The notes beneath the pieces are model-generated. The model saw nothing but the letters and a program-made list of their open reading frames with translations. It was not told the origin of the DNA and ran no database searches. A DNA stretch of 64,000 nucleotides from an uncultured Bacteroidota bacterium (GTDB lineage Bacteria; Bacteroidota; Bacteroidia; Chitinophagales; Chitinophagaceae): positions 17,504 through 81,503 of the forward strand of contig CALEZD010000121.1 in NCBI GenBank assembly GCA_937928385.1, written 5' to 3'. Below are positions 8,431 to 17,900 of the stretch, one piece after another; position 1 is the first letter of the stretch, and each line of letters begins with the position of its first letter. A program made the position numbers and the translations under genes.

Positions 8431-10089
8431 ATGTTACAGAAACTCAGTATCAGTAATTACGCCATCATAGACCAACTTGAGGTAAAGCCCGCCCCGGGGC
8501 TCAACATCGTAACCGGGGAAACCGGTGCCGGTAAGAGTATCATATTGGGGGCACTATCTCTGATACTGGGCGAGAGGGCGGACACATCGGTACTCATTAA
8601 CAAAAATGAGAAGTGCGTGGTGGAGGCTTCGTTTGATGTGAAAGATAATGCGGCGTTCAAAGCAGGGTTAGAGGAAGAAGATATAGACTACGAGGATACC
8701 TGTATTATACGGCGGGAAATAAATACAAGCGGCAAATCGAGGGCGTTCATCAACGATACACCCGTTCGCCTCGATGTGCTGAACAGGCTTACGTCACTAC
8801 TGGTAGACCTGCACCAGCAATTTGACCACCTGGCACTGGACGACAGCCATTTCCAGATGGATGTGCTGGATGCGGTGGCGGGTAATGGGGCAATGAGAAA
8901 AGAGTATTCAGTGTACTATGCTGAATATAAAAACATCTCTAAGCAACTACAGGCACTAAAAGACAGGAAGGGCGAATGGCAGAAAGAATCGGACTACAAA
9001 CAGTTTTTGCTGGACGAACTGAATGAAGCGGCCTTTGCAGCAGATGAAATAGAACAGGCTGATCAACAATTGAAACAACTGGCACATGCGGAACGTATTA
9101 TACAAGTGTTGCAGGAGTCGTCACAAAGCCTGGGCGAAGGGGAGCAGCCATTGGTGAACGAGATAAAACGCCTGACACAGCAACTGGAGAGCATAGCTGA
9201 ACTGATGGCAGGAGTGAAAGAAGTAGCTGCGCGTATGAACTCGGTACATATAGAGCTGAAGGATATTGCAGGAGAGGTGGAAGCGCTGGCCGGTAACGTG
9301 AGTATAGACGAAGAGCAGATGCAGCGTATGCAGGAGCGTATAGACCTGGGGTACAAACTGCTGAAAAAACACGGGGTGCAAACTACCAACGAACTGTTGG
9401 CGATACAGCAACAACTGCAAACAGACCTGCAGGCCAGCCTGGACATTGAAGAAGAAATTGCCGGGACGGAGAAGAAGAAAAAAGAATTATACACACAGCT
9501 ATCGGGCACGGCGGGCAAATTATCAGCAGCACGTACCAAACAGGCAGTTGTTTTCTCCGCCGAAGTAAATAAACTGTTGAAACTGGTGGGTATGCCCAAT
9601 GCCCTTTTTGCTGCAGAAGTGAAGAAAAAGGAACAACCCGGAGAGTTAGGTATGGATGATGTGCAGTTTTACCTGGACGCCAACAAAAGCGGTAAACCAC
9701 TGCCCGTGCATAAAGCAGCATCGGGTGGCGAGATGAGCCGTATTATGCTGTGCATCAAATCGCTGACGGCAAAAGCCATGCACTTACCTACACTTATTTT
9801 CGACGAGGTGGATACAGGCGTATCCGGCGAGGCTGCCAAACAGGTGGGCATACTGTTGCGTAATTTGTCTGAATATCACCAGGTGATATGCATCACACAC
9901 CAGCCACAGGTGGCAGCCAGGGGTACACACCATATTTATGTGTACAAGCAGGCGGAAAAAGGGAAGGCCATTACTACCCGTGTAAGCATATTAAATAATG
10001 AAGAGCGTGTACTAGCTATTGCCAAAATGATAGGTGGTGAAGAACCCGGCCAGGCTGCATTGCAAAACGCTCGCGAGCTGATGGCGTAA
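8431..10089 (+). CDS. recN: DNA repair protein RecN
   Basis: 552 residues, the usual RecN length. The start is the ATG at 8431 (MLQKLSISNYAIIDQLEV); the open frame continues upstream but the family begins here. Walker A is GETGAGKS (residues 29-36). Two long coiled-coil stretches rich in Gln, Glu and Lys fill the middle. The C-terminal lobe has the ABC signature SGGEMSRIMLCIK and Walker B LIFDEVDTGVSG, followed by a VICITHQPQVAA H-loop. RecN is an SMC-like cytoplasmic ATPase that helps bring broken DNA ends and sister chromatids together during recombination repair. No LexA site was identified upstream. Confidence 0.96.
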   Translation: MLQKLSISNYAIIDQLEVKPAPGLNIVTGETGAGKSIILGALSLILGERADTSVLINKNEKCVVEASFDVKDNAAFKAGLEEEDIDYEDTCIIRREINTSGKSRAFINDTPVRLDVLNRLTSLLVDLHQQFDHLALDDSHFQMDVLDAVAGNGAMRKEYSVYYAEYKNISKQLQALKDRKGEWQKESDYKQFLLDELNEAAFAADEIEQADQQLKQLAHAERIIQVLQESSQSLGEGEQPLVNEIKRLTQQLESIAELMAGVKEVAARMNSVHIELKDIAGEVEALAGNVSIDEEQMQRMQERIDLGYKLLKKHGVQTTNELLAIQQQLQTDLQASLDIEEEIAGTEKKKKELYTQLSGTAGKLSAARTKQAVVFSAEVNKLLKLVGMPNALFAAEVKKKEQPGELGMDDVQFYLDANKSGKPLPVHKAASGGEMSRIMLCIKSLTAKAMHLPTLIFDEVDTGVSGEAAKQVGILLRNLSEYHQVICITHQPQVAARGTHHIYVYKQAEKGKAITTRVSILNNEERVLAIAKMIGGEEPGQAALQNARELMA

Positions 10090-10120
10090 AAAAAGAGCAG
10101 GTGATTAACCTGCCCTTCTT
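10090..10120. terminator. Intrinsic terminator shared by recN and the convergent cargo gene
   Basis: GCAGGT (10097-10102) and ACCTGC (10108-10113) form a short stem with a 5-base loop. Read on the minus strand the hairpin is followed by TCTTTTTTT, a good U-tract for the cargo gene ending at 10141; on the plus strand the tract CCTTCTTTCT is weaker. Confidence 0.65.
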
Positions 10121-10140
10121 TCTACAATAAAAAGTATCAT

Positions 10141-12750
10141 TTAGAACACCACCATTTTACTCTTGGCAAATACGGTATTGTCTTTTATTAGTTCTACTAT
10201 ATATGTACCCCGTGGCAGGTCTGCTTTTATTGATGCATTACCACTGTTGCTGATGTTGATATTGTTGTTCCATACAGTAGCACCGGACAAATTAAGGATG
10301 CGTACATTGGCCTGTTTGCCCTTCAGCATCGCATGCCGAGTGCTTATTTCAAACGCACCATAGTTGGGGTTGGGGGCTATCGTAATCACATCGGTAGCTA
10401 ATGGAATGGTATTGGCAACCCCTACTGTAGATTTGTGCGTGGGGGAACTCCACATACCACGTCCATAAGTGGCAGCCCATATAGTATTCGTTGTGTTGTT
10501 GATGCCCAGGTCGAAGACTTCTACATTGGGCAGCGTTCCGTTGTTGAAGTAATTCCATCCTGTGCTGTCGTACTCGCGGTAATATACTCCCAGGTCGGTA
10601 CCTATGTAGAATACTTTATTAATCGCATCGTAGGCGATGCAATTAACAGGCACCTCAGGCAAATTCACATTGAACTTACTCCATGTTTTGGTTTTTACAT
10701 CTATTATAGCCACTTTGTCGCCTGTATAATTACGATAGGTTACCCAAAGAGAATCTTTGTGATAAGGGTCAACCATAATGTCTGATATATTGCTTTGTTG
10801 CGCAGACAGGCTGGTAAGGTCAGTCCAGTTGTTGCCAAAATTGGCTGTATAACGCAACGCGCTGTTAGTGTTCGCGGTAGTTAATGTGTAAATATATTCG
10901 TCATCGAGCGTAGTAACAGCTATCCTCGTCATGTTGCTGATAAAATCAGGAGAAATGGCAGTCCAGTTATCACCCTGGTCTATGGAATAATACAATTTGT
11001 TATACCCCGCCAACAGGATGTTGGTGGCTGTAGGGTGAATCAGAAATGGGGTTATCCACGCACCTTCCGGGTCGCCAGGTATGCTGTTCTGAATATCAGT
11101 AAAGTTTTGGCCACCATTGGTAGAGCGGCGTAGTTCTCCGTATTGTTGCGATGTATACAATGTATTACTGTCAGTAGGGTCGATATGGCAATCCATGCCA
11201 TCGGCGCCGGTCATTTGTTTAGATGTTCCACCTGTTAGCATTTTGGTGCCATTGTCCTGCGAGCCGCCTAATACATAAGCCGCATTGTCTGCTACGGCAT
11301 TCCTGTAAAACTGGGTGATACCCAGTCCCTCGCTGAGGTTTTGCCAGATAGCATTTGAACTCATAGGAGCTAAGGTCTTGTATAGGCCTCCATCATTACA
11401 TTCGTAAAGAATAGCCGGCTGCAGGGGATGGAATTTGTGGAAGTGTTTGTCTGCATGTACAATGGTTACACCTGTTACCGTATTGTTCCATTGGTTGGCT
11501 ACGGTCCAGTTTCTGCCACCATCGATAGAGAACCATGTGTTGACACCGCCCACAATGACATGGTTCTCGTTTGCCGGGCTTATTTGTATGGTCAGGTCGT
11601 ACCACCCTTGTCCACCGCATTTGTTGCCCCTCGATGAACTTGCAAGGATATTGCTGTCGCAGTTCTGGTCGTCAAATATTTTGGTAAATGTTTTGCCTGT
11701 ATCTGTTGAATTATAAATGCCTTCTAATCCATAAGCGGTATTGGCAACCACGAGTTTTACTATTGCCGGGTTGGCCTTGGTTACAGCCATCTCTATCCTG
11801 CGGGTGCCAGGAAAGGTTCCTGTAATTTGCCATGAAAAGCCGCCATCAGCAGAGCGGTACACCTGGCTGGTGCCGGAGGCGATTGATCCTGAAGCATACA
11901 TAACAGCCGTGTCAGCAGGATGTTGTATAATCTGCTGAAAAAAAGCTGTGTAGCGCAATTGCCATGTTGCACCCGCATCATAAGACTTATATATTCCTGC
12001 ACTGGTAGCCAGTGTAAGCGAGTTGGTGTCAACGGGGTTAACAAGCAGCCCGTTAGTTTTTTTCAATTCTGTAAAACCATATTGAAAACCTGTGGTATCC
12101 CATGTGGCACCACCATCTGTACTTTTGAAAACCCCCATGCTGTATGTGTCGCTTGCATCGCGGTCACCTGTGCATATATATATAGTATTAGGGTTTTGCG
12201 GGTTGTAGTCAATGTCTGATACGCCAAGCACCGGCAGGAAGTCATTCAACGCAACCCAGTTTTCACCATCATCGGTAGTGCGCCATATACCACCGCCCGG
12301 GCTGCCTATCATATAGGTATTGGTATCTTTCGGGTGAAATTCAATAACATTAATACGCCCCAGTCCGTAGTTGCCGGCCAGGGGATTTTCCGGTCCGTGA
12401 AAAGTCCAGTGTACATCTACAGATGTGCCTTTGGCGGCAGCCCTGTTTTTCTTTAGCGCCTCACGTACTTTTACGGCTTCCTCCCATTGCTTGCGCGGCG
12501 ATACAAGGTAGCCTTCCTCATCTGTGCGCCCCTCCCAATAATATAACCAGCGGCTGAAATGGTAATCTTTTTTCTCAAAATGTATTTCGTGGTCTGAAAT
12601 AGCCTCAGCCTCAGGTACTTTGCTACTCCTGTATGCATCTACTATCTCCTGTAGCTTAACACGTTTGCCCTCATGTTTGTCCAGCCATGGCTGCGCTTGA
12701 GTACTGATGCTTGTAAATACAAATGCTGTAAGAATGTAAAACTTATTCAT
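10141..12750 (-). CDS. T9SS-sorted secreted protein with Asp-box (BNR-like) repeats
   Basis: 869 residues. Signal peptide MNKFYILTAFVFTSISTQAQ. At least six Asp-box-like motifs (STDGGATW, SYDAGATW, SADGGFSW, SIDGGRNW, STNGGQNF, SIDQGDNW) mark a multi-bladed beta-propeller of the sialidase/Vps10 type. The last 75-80 residues (TIAPNPNYGAFEIS ... PRGTYIVELI ... KSKMVVF) are a type A T9SS sorting domain, so the protein should be exported and anchored or released at the cell surface. The same domain order and long shared segments (such as GMWSSPT versus GMWSSVL after YGRG) show it is a paralogue of the truncated gene at 1-1947, in opposite orientation. Enzymatic activity is not evident; adhesion or glycan binding is possible. 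Confidence 0.92.
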   Translation of the reverse strand: MNKFYILTAFVFTSISTQAQPWLDKHEGKRVKLQEIVDAYRSSKVPEAEAISDHEIHFEKKDYHFSRWLYYWEGRTDEEGYLVSPRKQWEEAVKVREALKKNRAAAKGTSVDVHWTFHGPENPLAGNYGLGRINVIEFHPKDTNTYMIGSPGGGIWRTTDDGENWVALNDFLPVLGVSDIDYNPQNPNTIYICTGDRDASDTYSMGVFKSTDGGATWDTTGFQYGFTELKKTNGLLVNPVDTNSLTLATSAGIYKSYDAGATWQLRYTAFFQQIIQHPADTAVMYASGSIASGTSQVYRSADGGFSWQITGTFPGTRRIEMAVTKANPAIVKLVVANTAYGLEGIYNSTDTGKTFTKIFDDQNCDSNILASSSRGNKCGGQGWYDLTIQISPANENHVIVGGVNTWFSIDGGRNWTVANQWNNTVTGVTIVHADKHFHKFHPLQPAILYECNDGGLYKTLAPMSSNAIWQNLSEGLGITQFYRNAVADNAAYVLGGSQDNGTKMLTGGTSKQMTGADGMDCHIDPTDSNTLYTSQQYGELRRSTNGGQNFTDIQNSIPGDPEGAWITPFLIHPTATNILLAGYNKLYYSIDQGDNWTAISPDFISNMTRIAVTTLDDEYIYTLTTANTNSALRYTANFGNNWTDLTSLSAQQSNISDIMVDPYHKDSLWVTYRNYTGDKVAIIDVKTKTWSKFNVNLPEVPVNCIAYDAINKVFYIGTDLGVYYREYDSTGWNYFNNGTLPNVEVFDLGINNTTNTIWAATYGRGMWSSPTHKSTVGVANTIPLATDVITIAPNPNYGAFEISTRHAMLKGKQANVRILNLSGATVWNNNINISNSGNASIKADLPRGTYIVELIKDNTVFAKSKMVVF

Positions 12751-12761
12751 ATCGTTTATTG

Positions 12762-13307
12762 TCAGGGCATAGCTATGGTGGGTAGCTTAGTGATTTTTTC
12801 TACCGGCAAAGCCTGCCATTTTCCGTTCGCTTCTTTATAATAAATAATGTTGTTTTTGTCTTTGGGTATTTCATTGGGTATAGGGTGTTTGCCAATCGAG
12901 ATAGGGTAGAGCTCTAGCGTATCGCCTGTTTTATACGTAATATTACCCTTGTCGTTATTTTCATAATTCAGGTCTTGCGGCATACCGTTATCATTGACGG
13001 CTAATGTTTTGAAATTTTTCACTTTAGTGATATTACATGCCTGCCAGCTTTGTTCACCCCTCCAGTAAAAGGCAGATGGTTCATTTGCACTTTTCCAAAC
13101 GATTACAAACCGGTATTCTGTTGTAGGCTCGCTCTCAGGCCTTCCGGGCAAAGTTTTCTGGCTGGTTGCCTGCAACAGGATGGTTTTATCAGCCTGTTTC
13201 GTCACTGATTTTCTTTTCGAACTTTGCTTTTTGGTTTGTGCGCAGGCACTTAATGCTATAGCGGTAGCTACAGCCAGGAATAATACCGATATGTTGCGGC
13301 TCTTCAT
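12762..13307 (-). CDS. Hypothetical lipoprotein
   Basis: 181 residues from the Met at 13307 (MKSRNISVLFLAVATAIALSACAQ), chosen because it gives a signal peptide and lipobox LSAC; Mets 2 and 4 codons upstream are possible. The mature part starts with a Lys/Ser-rich stretch (KKQSSKRKSVTKQ). A compact domain follows with many aromatic and charged residues (YRFVIVWKSANEPSAFYW; IIYYKEANGKWQALPVEK). I do not recognise the family. It lies 11 bases after the start of the cargo gene on the same strand and may be cotranscribed with it, since no terminator separates them. Confidence 0.65.
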   Translation of the reverse strand: MKSRNISVLFLAVATAIALSACAQTKKQSSKRKSVTKQADKTILLQATSQKTLPGRPESEPTTEYRFVIVWKSANEPSAFYWRGEQSWQACNITKVKNFKTLAVNDNGMPQDLNYENNDKGNITYKTGDTLELYPISIGKHPIPNEIPKDKNNIIYYKEANGKWQALPVEKITKLPTIAMP

Positions 13308-13360
13308 ATACATAATCATTAGGGGAGATATTAAACAAATAATAGCTTGTAAATATACGA

Positions 13361-13387
13361 AAACTACCGGTAGCATACCGGTAGTTT
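13361..13387 (-). terminator. Terminator of the S46 peptidase gene
   Basis: A perfect 12-bp inverted repeat (AAACTACCGGTA at 13361-13372, complement at 13376-13387) with a 3-base loop, 25 bases after the peptidase stop codon. The final TTT of the stem plus the following T gives a short U-tract on the minus strand. Confidence 0.7.
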
Positions 13388-13411
13388 GTCATGAAAACGT
13401 CTTATTAGGTT

Positions 13412-15580
13412 CTATTTGCCCTTCAGCCTCAGCTCGTCCAGCAGCCAGCCTGCTTCACCGTATTTTTCAACTATAAATAATACATAGCGAATATCCACGC
13501 TTATGTTTCGGCACAGGTTGGGGTCGAAGTACAGATCGCTCATAGTTCCCTCCCATATCCTGTCGAAGTTTAACCCGATTAATTCTCCCCTGGCATTTAG
13601 TACAGGGCTGCCTGAGTTTCCACCCGTGGTATGGTTGGATGCGATGAACGCTATTGGCACGGTGCCATTAACTGCCCAACGGCCAAAGTCTTTTTCCTTA
13701 TGTATCTGCCTCAGTTTTTCAGGTATATCAAATTCTTCAACTGCGGGGTTGTGTTTGGCAATAGCTTCGTCCAGGTTGGTTTGGTACGAATAGCCTGCAG
13801 GGCCGTCCGGGTCAATGCCCTTTACATTCCCATAAGTCAGTCTTTGGGTCAGGTTGGCATCGGGGAAGAATTTAGTTTGTTTGTCCAATGTCATCTGCGC
13901 CTTCATATATAGCCTGTTCAGGTACTTCATCTGGTCATAATACACAGACAGTACAGGGTCAACGCGTTCAGCTTTCAATTGGCTGATAGCATTATATAGT
14001 ATCCAGGCAGGGTCAGTTACTATGTTCAGGCTGTCGGCCGATGCTGTGGATGCGGTTAATTTATCCAGTTTTTCCTTGTCAGTCACAGCGGATGAGAAAA
14101 CGTAGTTTGCCCATTTCCCGTAGTCAGCGCCCTGCCTGTTATATTGTGCTTTGTACAATGCCGGCACGTATTCAGGGCATTTTTCAAAAAACAGCGGCAT
14201 CATGGCCACAAACACATCTTTATCAGTAGCAGCATCATAATTTTTGTAAAAGCCACCCCATTGTTTGCCCAATTTTGTAAGACTGTCGGAAAGCATACTG
14301 CCGGTAAGGCCGCTGCGGAAAACCGATAGCATCTTATTTAACTCTCCGCCTTGTTTCACCAGTTCTACGGCCATTACGGCCTCTCTTATGTATTCTTCTG
14401 CTTTTATAGCGTTGTCGGAAGCCAGCGATATAGCGCCGATTCTTGACAAAAGGTTGTCGGCATAAGGCAGGCTTTCGTCCATGCTTGCCCATCCCTGGAA
14501 CTGGAACTCATATCCCGCTTTTTTCTCCGGAACATTGTTCAATCGCAGCCCGCGCACCTCTCCCTGCCACTTTTTCCAGCCGTTGGCTATTCTTTTGTGC
14601 TTGGAAGTGTATTTCAGAAATACATCCCTGAATGCGTCCATATTTTTGGCCCATGTGTCCAGCAGTATGGTGCGTGCTTCAATGCGTATGGGGTCGATAA
14701 TAGTATATACCTGGTTGAGCTGGTAAGAGGAAATGTACTGCTGTGTAGTGCCCGGGAAGCCATATACCATAGTAAAGTCGCCCTCGTTGTAGCCGCCTAT
14801 ATTAATGGACAGGAACCTGTCTGTTGTATAGGGTTTATTGTCTTTGCTGTAGGGGGCGGGTTTGTTATTGGGACCGGCATATATCCTGAAAATACTAAAG
14901 TCGCCGGTATGGCGTGGCCACATCCAGTTATCTGTATCGCCACCAAAAGACCCTATTCCGTTGGGCGGAAAGCCCACCAGCCTGATATCAGTATATTTCT
15001 CCATGAGTATGGCCCAGTATTCATTCCCGTTATAGTAGGGTTTAATCATTACCTCATACCCCGTGGTGTATTTATAGCCTTTAGACAGGTTTTTGATACG
15101 TATGGCAATGATGCTGTCGCGTGCTTTTTCCGCAAGTGTGTCTTCCAGCCCGGTCAGTATCCTGTCCGACACGTTTTCGATACGGCGGATAAATGTAACC
15201 GATAAGCCAGGGCAGGGCAGTTCTTCTTCATGGTTTTTAGCCCAGAAACCATTGGCGAAGTAATCCTTCTCCTTGCTGCTGAGGCCCTGTACCGTGCCAT
15301 AGCCGCAATGATGGTTGGTCAGCAACAGACCTTTGGGCGAAATTACTTCGGCTGTACAGCCGCTGCCAAACAATACTACGGCATTGTTCAGCCCCGTTCC
15401 ATCGGCATTGTACAACATGTCTACCGGGATGCTTAATCCGGCTGCGGCTATCTCCGCTTCCTGGTTTTTCAGCAGCGGGGGCATCCACATCCCCTTGCGG
15501 GCGGTAGCAGATGTGCTGATACTAACTAATATGATAATAATTAATGTCTTACGAAATAAGAGTAATTTTGATTTTTTCAT
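13412..15580 (-). CDS. S46-family dipeptidyl-peptidase (DPP11-like)
   Basis: 722 residues, normal for S46. The signal sequence is within the first 27 residues. The catalytic triad regions are visible: TNHHCGYGTVQ (His90/91), GGDTDNWMWPRHTGDF with the Asp, and GGNSGSPVLN with Ser656. S46 enzymes remove dipeptides from the N-terminus of oligopeptides in the periplasm of Bacteroidota that feed on protein. The residue that sets the S1 pocket is Gly in DPP7 (hydrophobic P1) and Arg in DPP11 (Asp/Glu P1). Here the stretch reads LIGLNFDRIWEGT with Arg674, which predicts cleavage after acidic residues. The gene has its own terminator and is divergent from the next cargo gene. Confidence 0.93.
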   Translation of the reverse strand: MKKSKLLLFRKTLIIIILVSISTSATARKGMWMPPLLKNQEAEIAAAGLSIPVDMLYNADGTGLNNAVVLFGSGCTAEVISPKGLLLTNHHCGYGTVQGLSSKEKDYFANGFWAKNHEEELPCPGLSVTFIRRIENVSDRILTGLEDTLAEKARDSIIAIRIKNLSKGYKYTTGYEVMIKPYYNGNEYWAILMEKYTDIRLVGFPPNGIGSFGGDTDNWMWPRHTGDFSIFRIYAGPNNKPAPYSKDNKPYTTDRFLSINIGGYNEGDFTMVYGFPGTTQQYISSYQLNQVYTIIDPIRIEARTILLDTWAKNMDAFRDVFLKYTSKHKRIANGWKKWQGEVRGLRLNNVPEKKAGYEFQFQGWASMDESLPYADNLLSRIGAISLASDNAIKAEEYIREAVMAVELVKQGGELNKMLSVFRSGLTGSMLSDSLTKLGKQWGGFYKNYDAATDKDVFVAMMPLFFEKCPEYVPALYKAQYNRQGADYGKWANYVFSSAVTDKEKLDKLTASTASADSLNIVTDPAWILYNAISQLKAERVDPVLSVYYDQMKYLNRLYMKAQMTLDKQTKFFPDANLTQRLTYGNVKGIDPDGPAGYSYQTNLDEAIAKHNPAVEEFDIPEKLRQIHKEKDFGRWAVNGTVPIAFIASNHTTGGNSGSPVLNARGELIGLNFDRIWEGTMSDLYFDPNLCRNISVDIRYVLFIVEKYGEAGWLLDELRLKGK

Positions 15581-15601
15581 AGAAGCAATAAAAGAGGAAA
15601 T

Positions 15602-15609
15602 TAATTTTG
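15602..15609 (+). promoter_or_regulatory. Candidate -7 element upstream of the gliding-CTD cargo gene
   Basis: TAATTTTG matches TAnnTTTG, 87 bases before the start codon. No convincing -33 element at the usual distance. An identical TAATTTTG occurs at 15563-15570 inside the start of the peptidase gene. Confidence 0.3.
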
Positions 15610-15696
15610 AAAGAAATAAATATACGGTTTTGCTATAAAATTTTTGGGCAAATTAGTTATATTAGCCCATTAGAAAGTGAAACTCTTTTCAGTATT

Positions 15697-17730
15697 ATGA
15701 GAAAAAGCCTGTTATCGGTAGTTTTTTTGATGGGTTCATTTATGAATTCTGTCAACGCCCAGGAGGATTTGTTTAAAGCGCCAGATACGGTTTGCGTAAA
15801 GCAATCTATACAACTGGTGAGCAATTTTCCTGACAAGCAGTCACATTATTGGGGATTTTGTTCGGGTTATGTCTACAACAGACCTACGGGTTTGAAGATA
15901 GACGGCCTGGGCCTGGACGGGCCTGCCGGCGTAGAGATTGCAAAAAATGATGACGGCAATTATTATGGCTTCGTTATTGACCCCAGCAATAAGACTTTCA
16001 AACGTTTAAATTTTGGCACCAGCCTGGCTAATACCCCTGTGGTGACGGACTTTGGTGATATGGACGGAATTTTGCCTGACGAAATCAGCTCCATGTACAT
16101 GGTACGCGACCCTGAAGACCAGCGTTGGTATATATTCATTACAGCCGGCTCCAGCCAGGCCTCTTCATTATTAGGCCGTATCGACTTTGGTACATCCCTG
16201 GCCAATACGCCCAACATCGTAACATTTGGCAACCTGGACAATAAGCTGAATATACCAAGAGGTGTTTTTGTAGCTAAAGAAGGCGGTAAGTGGTATGGGT
16301 TCTTCGTGAACTATGGCCTGAACCAACTGATGCGTTTTGACATGGATTCAAATATATCCCTTACGCCTACCATCACTGATATTGTACCTGCCAATGGTGT
16401 TTTATCCGGCCCTACTGATATAGGCGCTATAATGGATAATGGCCAATGGTATTTCTTTATTACAAACGAGGTTGGCAGCAGCATAGCACGCGTAGATATG
16501 GGTGCCACACTCACCAATACAGCGCCAAACGATGCGATTATAAGCAATGCATTAGTTGACCTGGAGGCACCCTCCAGCATTATGTTGCTGAGAGACTGCG
16601 GCAGGATATACGCTTTCGTGACGTCGAAAGGCGGCCACGCCCTGATAAGGGTAGAAATGCAGACTGTAGAAGGCCCATATTCTTCTACGGACTTTGCCAA
16701 CCTGGGTGCTTCAGGCCAGATATTAGCACCTACATCTATATCCAGGGTAGTACGCGACAGGGATAATGTATATGCTTATATTTCCAATGAAGCCAACAGT
16801 TCGTTGACAAGAGTGTTGTTTGAACAATGTACTGCGGCCAATATCCAGTATTCTACAACCAACAGGCCGCCGGAATACAAGTATACTGATACAGGCTTAT
16901 TTAATATATATTACGCCATTAATGAAGGACAGCCTGATATGCAGGTGCAATGCAAGCAGGTAAGGGTGTTGCCTACTCCGGCACTTATTATGACAGGTGA
17001 TACTACTATATGCCAGGGTGATACGGCATACTTGAGGGTGATATCTATCAATGCAATATCTTATACATGGACGCCGATTTATAATATTTCATCTCCTGAA
17101 AAAAATGAAATAAAAGTGTGGCCTGAAATAACAACTAAGTACAATTTGCGCATGCCATTCCCTATTGGCACCTGTATAGTTGATACAGCCGTTGAGGTGA
17201 CAGTTAAAAAACTGCAAGCTGATGCAGGGCCTGACAGGACAATTGCCGACGGTGGCACCACGCTTTTGGGAGGCCCATTGACATCCCAAAGGTTTGACTA
17301 TCTGAGAAAATGGACACCTGACCAGTATATAGATGATGTGTACGCATTTAATCCCAATGTAAGCCCGCCACATGATTTTACGTATTACCTGACTGTCATT
17401 GACTCTTCAGGCACATGCTCTGCAACGGATACAGTTGTAGTACATGTACAATGCGATGATATGAACCTACCCAATGCATTTGTTCCTGAATCTAACGGGC
17501 CAAGGTCTAAGTTTGGCTTAATGAACAGGCAGATAGCAAAACTTGATAAGTTTAATATATACGACCGCTGGGGCAAGCTGGTATTTACTACCACAGATAT
17601 GACCAAAGAGTGGGACGGAACTATCAGCGGCGAGAAGGCTGCAGTAGGTGTATATATATACGAGGTTGATGCTTTCTGCCTCTCCGGGAAACGAATATCA
17701 AAAACAGGTAATGTCATGTTGATACGATGA
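15697..17730 (+). CDS. Large secreted protein with gliding-motility type (type B) T9SS C-terminal domain
   Basis: 677 residues from the ATG at 15697, chosen because it opens a signal peptide (MRKSLLSVVFLMGSFMNSVNA). Residues about 55-420 contain 50-55 residue repeats around GTSLANTPxxxxFGxxD and WYxFxxN, which look like beta-propeller blades. A PKD-like stretch follows (ALIMTGDTTICQGDTAYLRV). The last 90 residues (LPNAFVPESNG ... FNIYDRWGKLVFTT ... WDGTISGEKAAVGVYIYEV ... GNVMLIR) are the CHU_C / TIGR04131-type sorting domain. So this is T9SS cargo, probably surface-located; no enzymatic motif was found. A strong terminator follows. Confidence 0.9.
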   Translation: MRKSLLSVVFLMGSFMNSVNAQEDLFKAPDTVCVKQSIQLVSNFPDKQSHYWGFCSGYVYNRPTGLKIDGLGLDGPAGVEIAKNDDGNYYGFVIDPSNKTFKRLNFGTSLANTPVVTDFGDMDGILPDEISSMYMVRDPEDQRWYIFITAGSSQASSLLGRIDFGTSLANTPNIVTFGNLDNKLNIPRGVFVAKEGGKWYGFFVNYGLNQLMRFDMDSNISLTPTITDIVPANGVLSGPTDIGAIMDNGQWYFFITNEVGSSIARVDMGATLTNTAPNDAIISNALVDLEAPSSIMLLRDCGRIYAFVTSKGGHALIRVEMQTVEGPYSSTDFANLGASGQILAPTSISRVVRDRDNVYAYISNEANSSLTRVLFEQCTAANIQYSTTNRPPEYKYTDTGLFNIYYAINEGQPDMQVQCKQVRVLPTPALIMTGDTTICQGDTAYLRVISINAISYTWTPIYNISSPEKNEIKVWPEITTKYNLRMPFPIGTCIVDTAVEVTVKKLQADAGPDRTIADGGTTLLGGPLTSQRFDYLRKWTPDQYIDDVYAFNPNVSPPHDFTYYLTVIDSSGTCSATDTVVVHVQCDDMNLPNAFVPESNGPRSKFGLMNRQIAKLDKFNIYDRWGKLVFTTTDMTKEWDGTISGEKAAVGVYIYEVDAFCLSGKRISKTGNVMLIR

Positions 17731-17753
17731 TGTTATCTTGAAAAATATAATAC

Positions 17754-17783
17754 AAGAAGGGAACCTCACAGGTTCCCTTCTTT
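17754..17783 (+). terminator. Strong intrinsic terminator
   Basis: A perfect 13-bp stem AAGAAGGGAACCT / AGGTTCCCTTCTT (17754-17766, 17770-17782), loop CAC, with T residues at the end. It closes the cargo gene. Confidence 0.85.
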
Positions 17784-17900
17784 GTTAATTGAAATGGCTT
17801 ATTTTTTCATAAGCAAACACTATCGCAATTCTTTTGTCTTATTGTACTGCATGTACGACCTTCGCGCAGAATTTTTTTAAAAAAAAATAGTACAAGAAAA

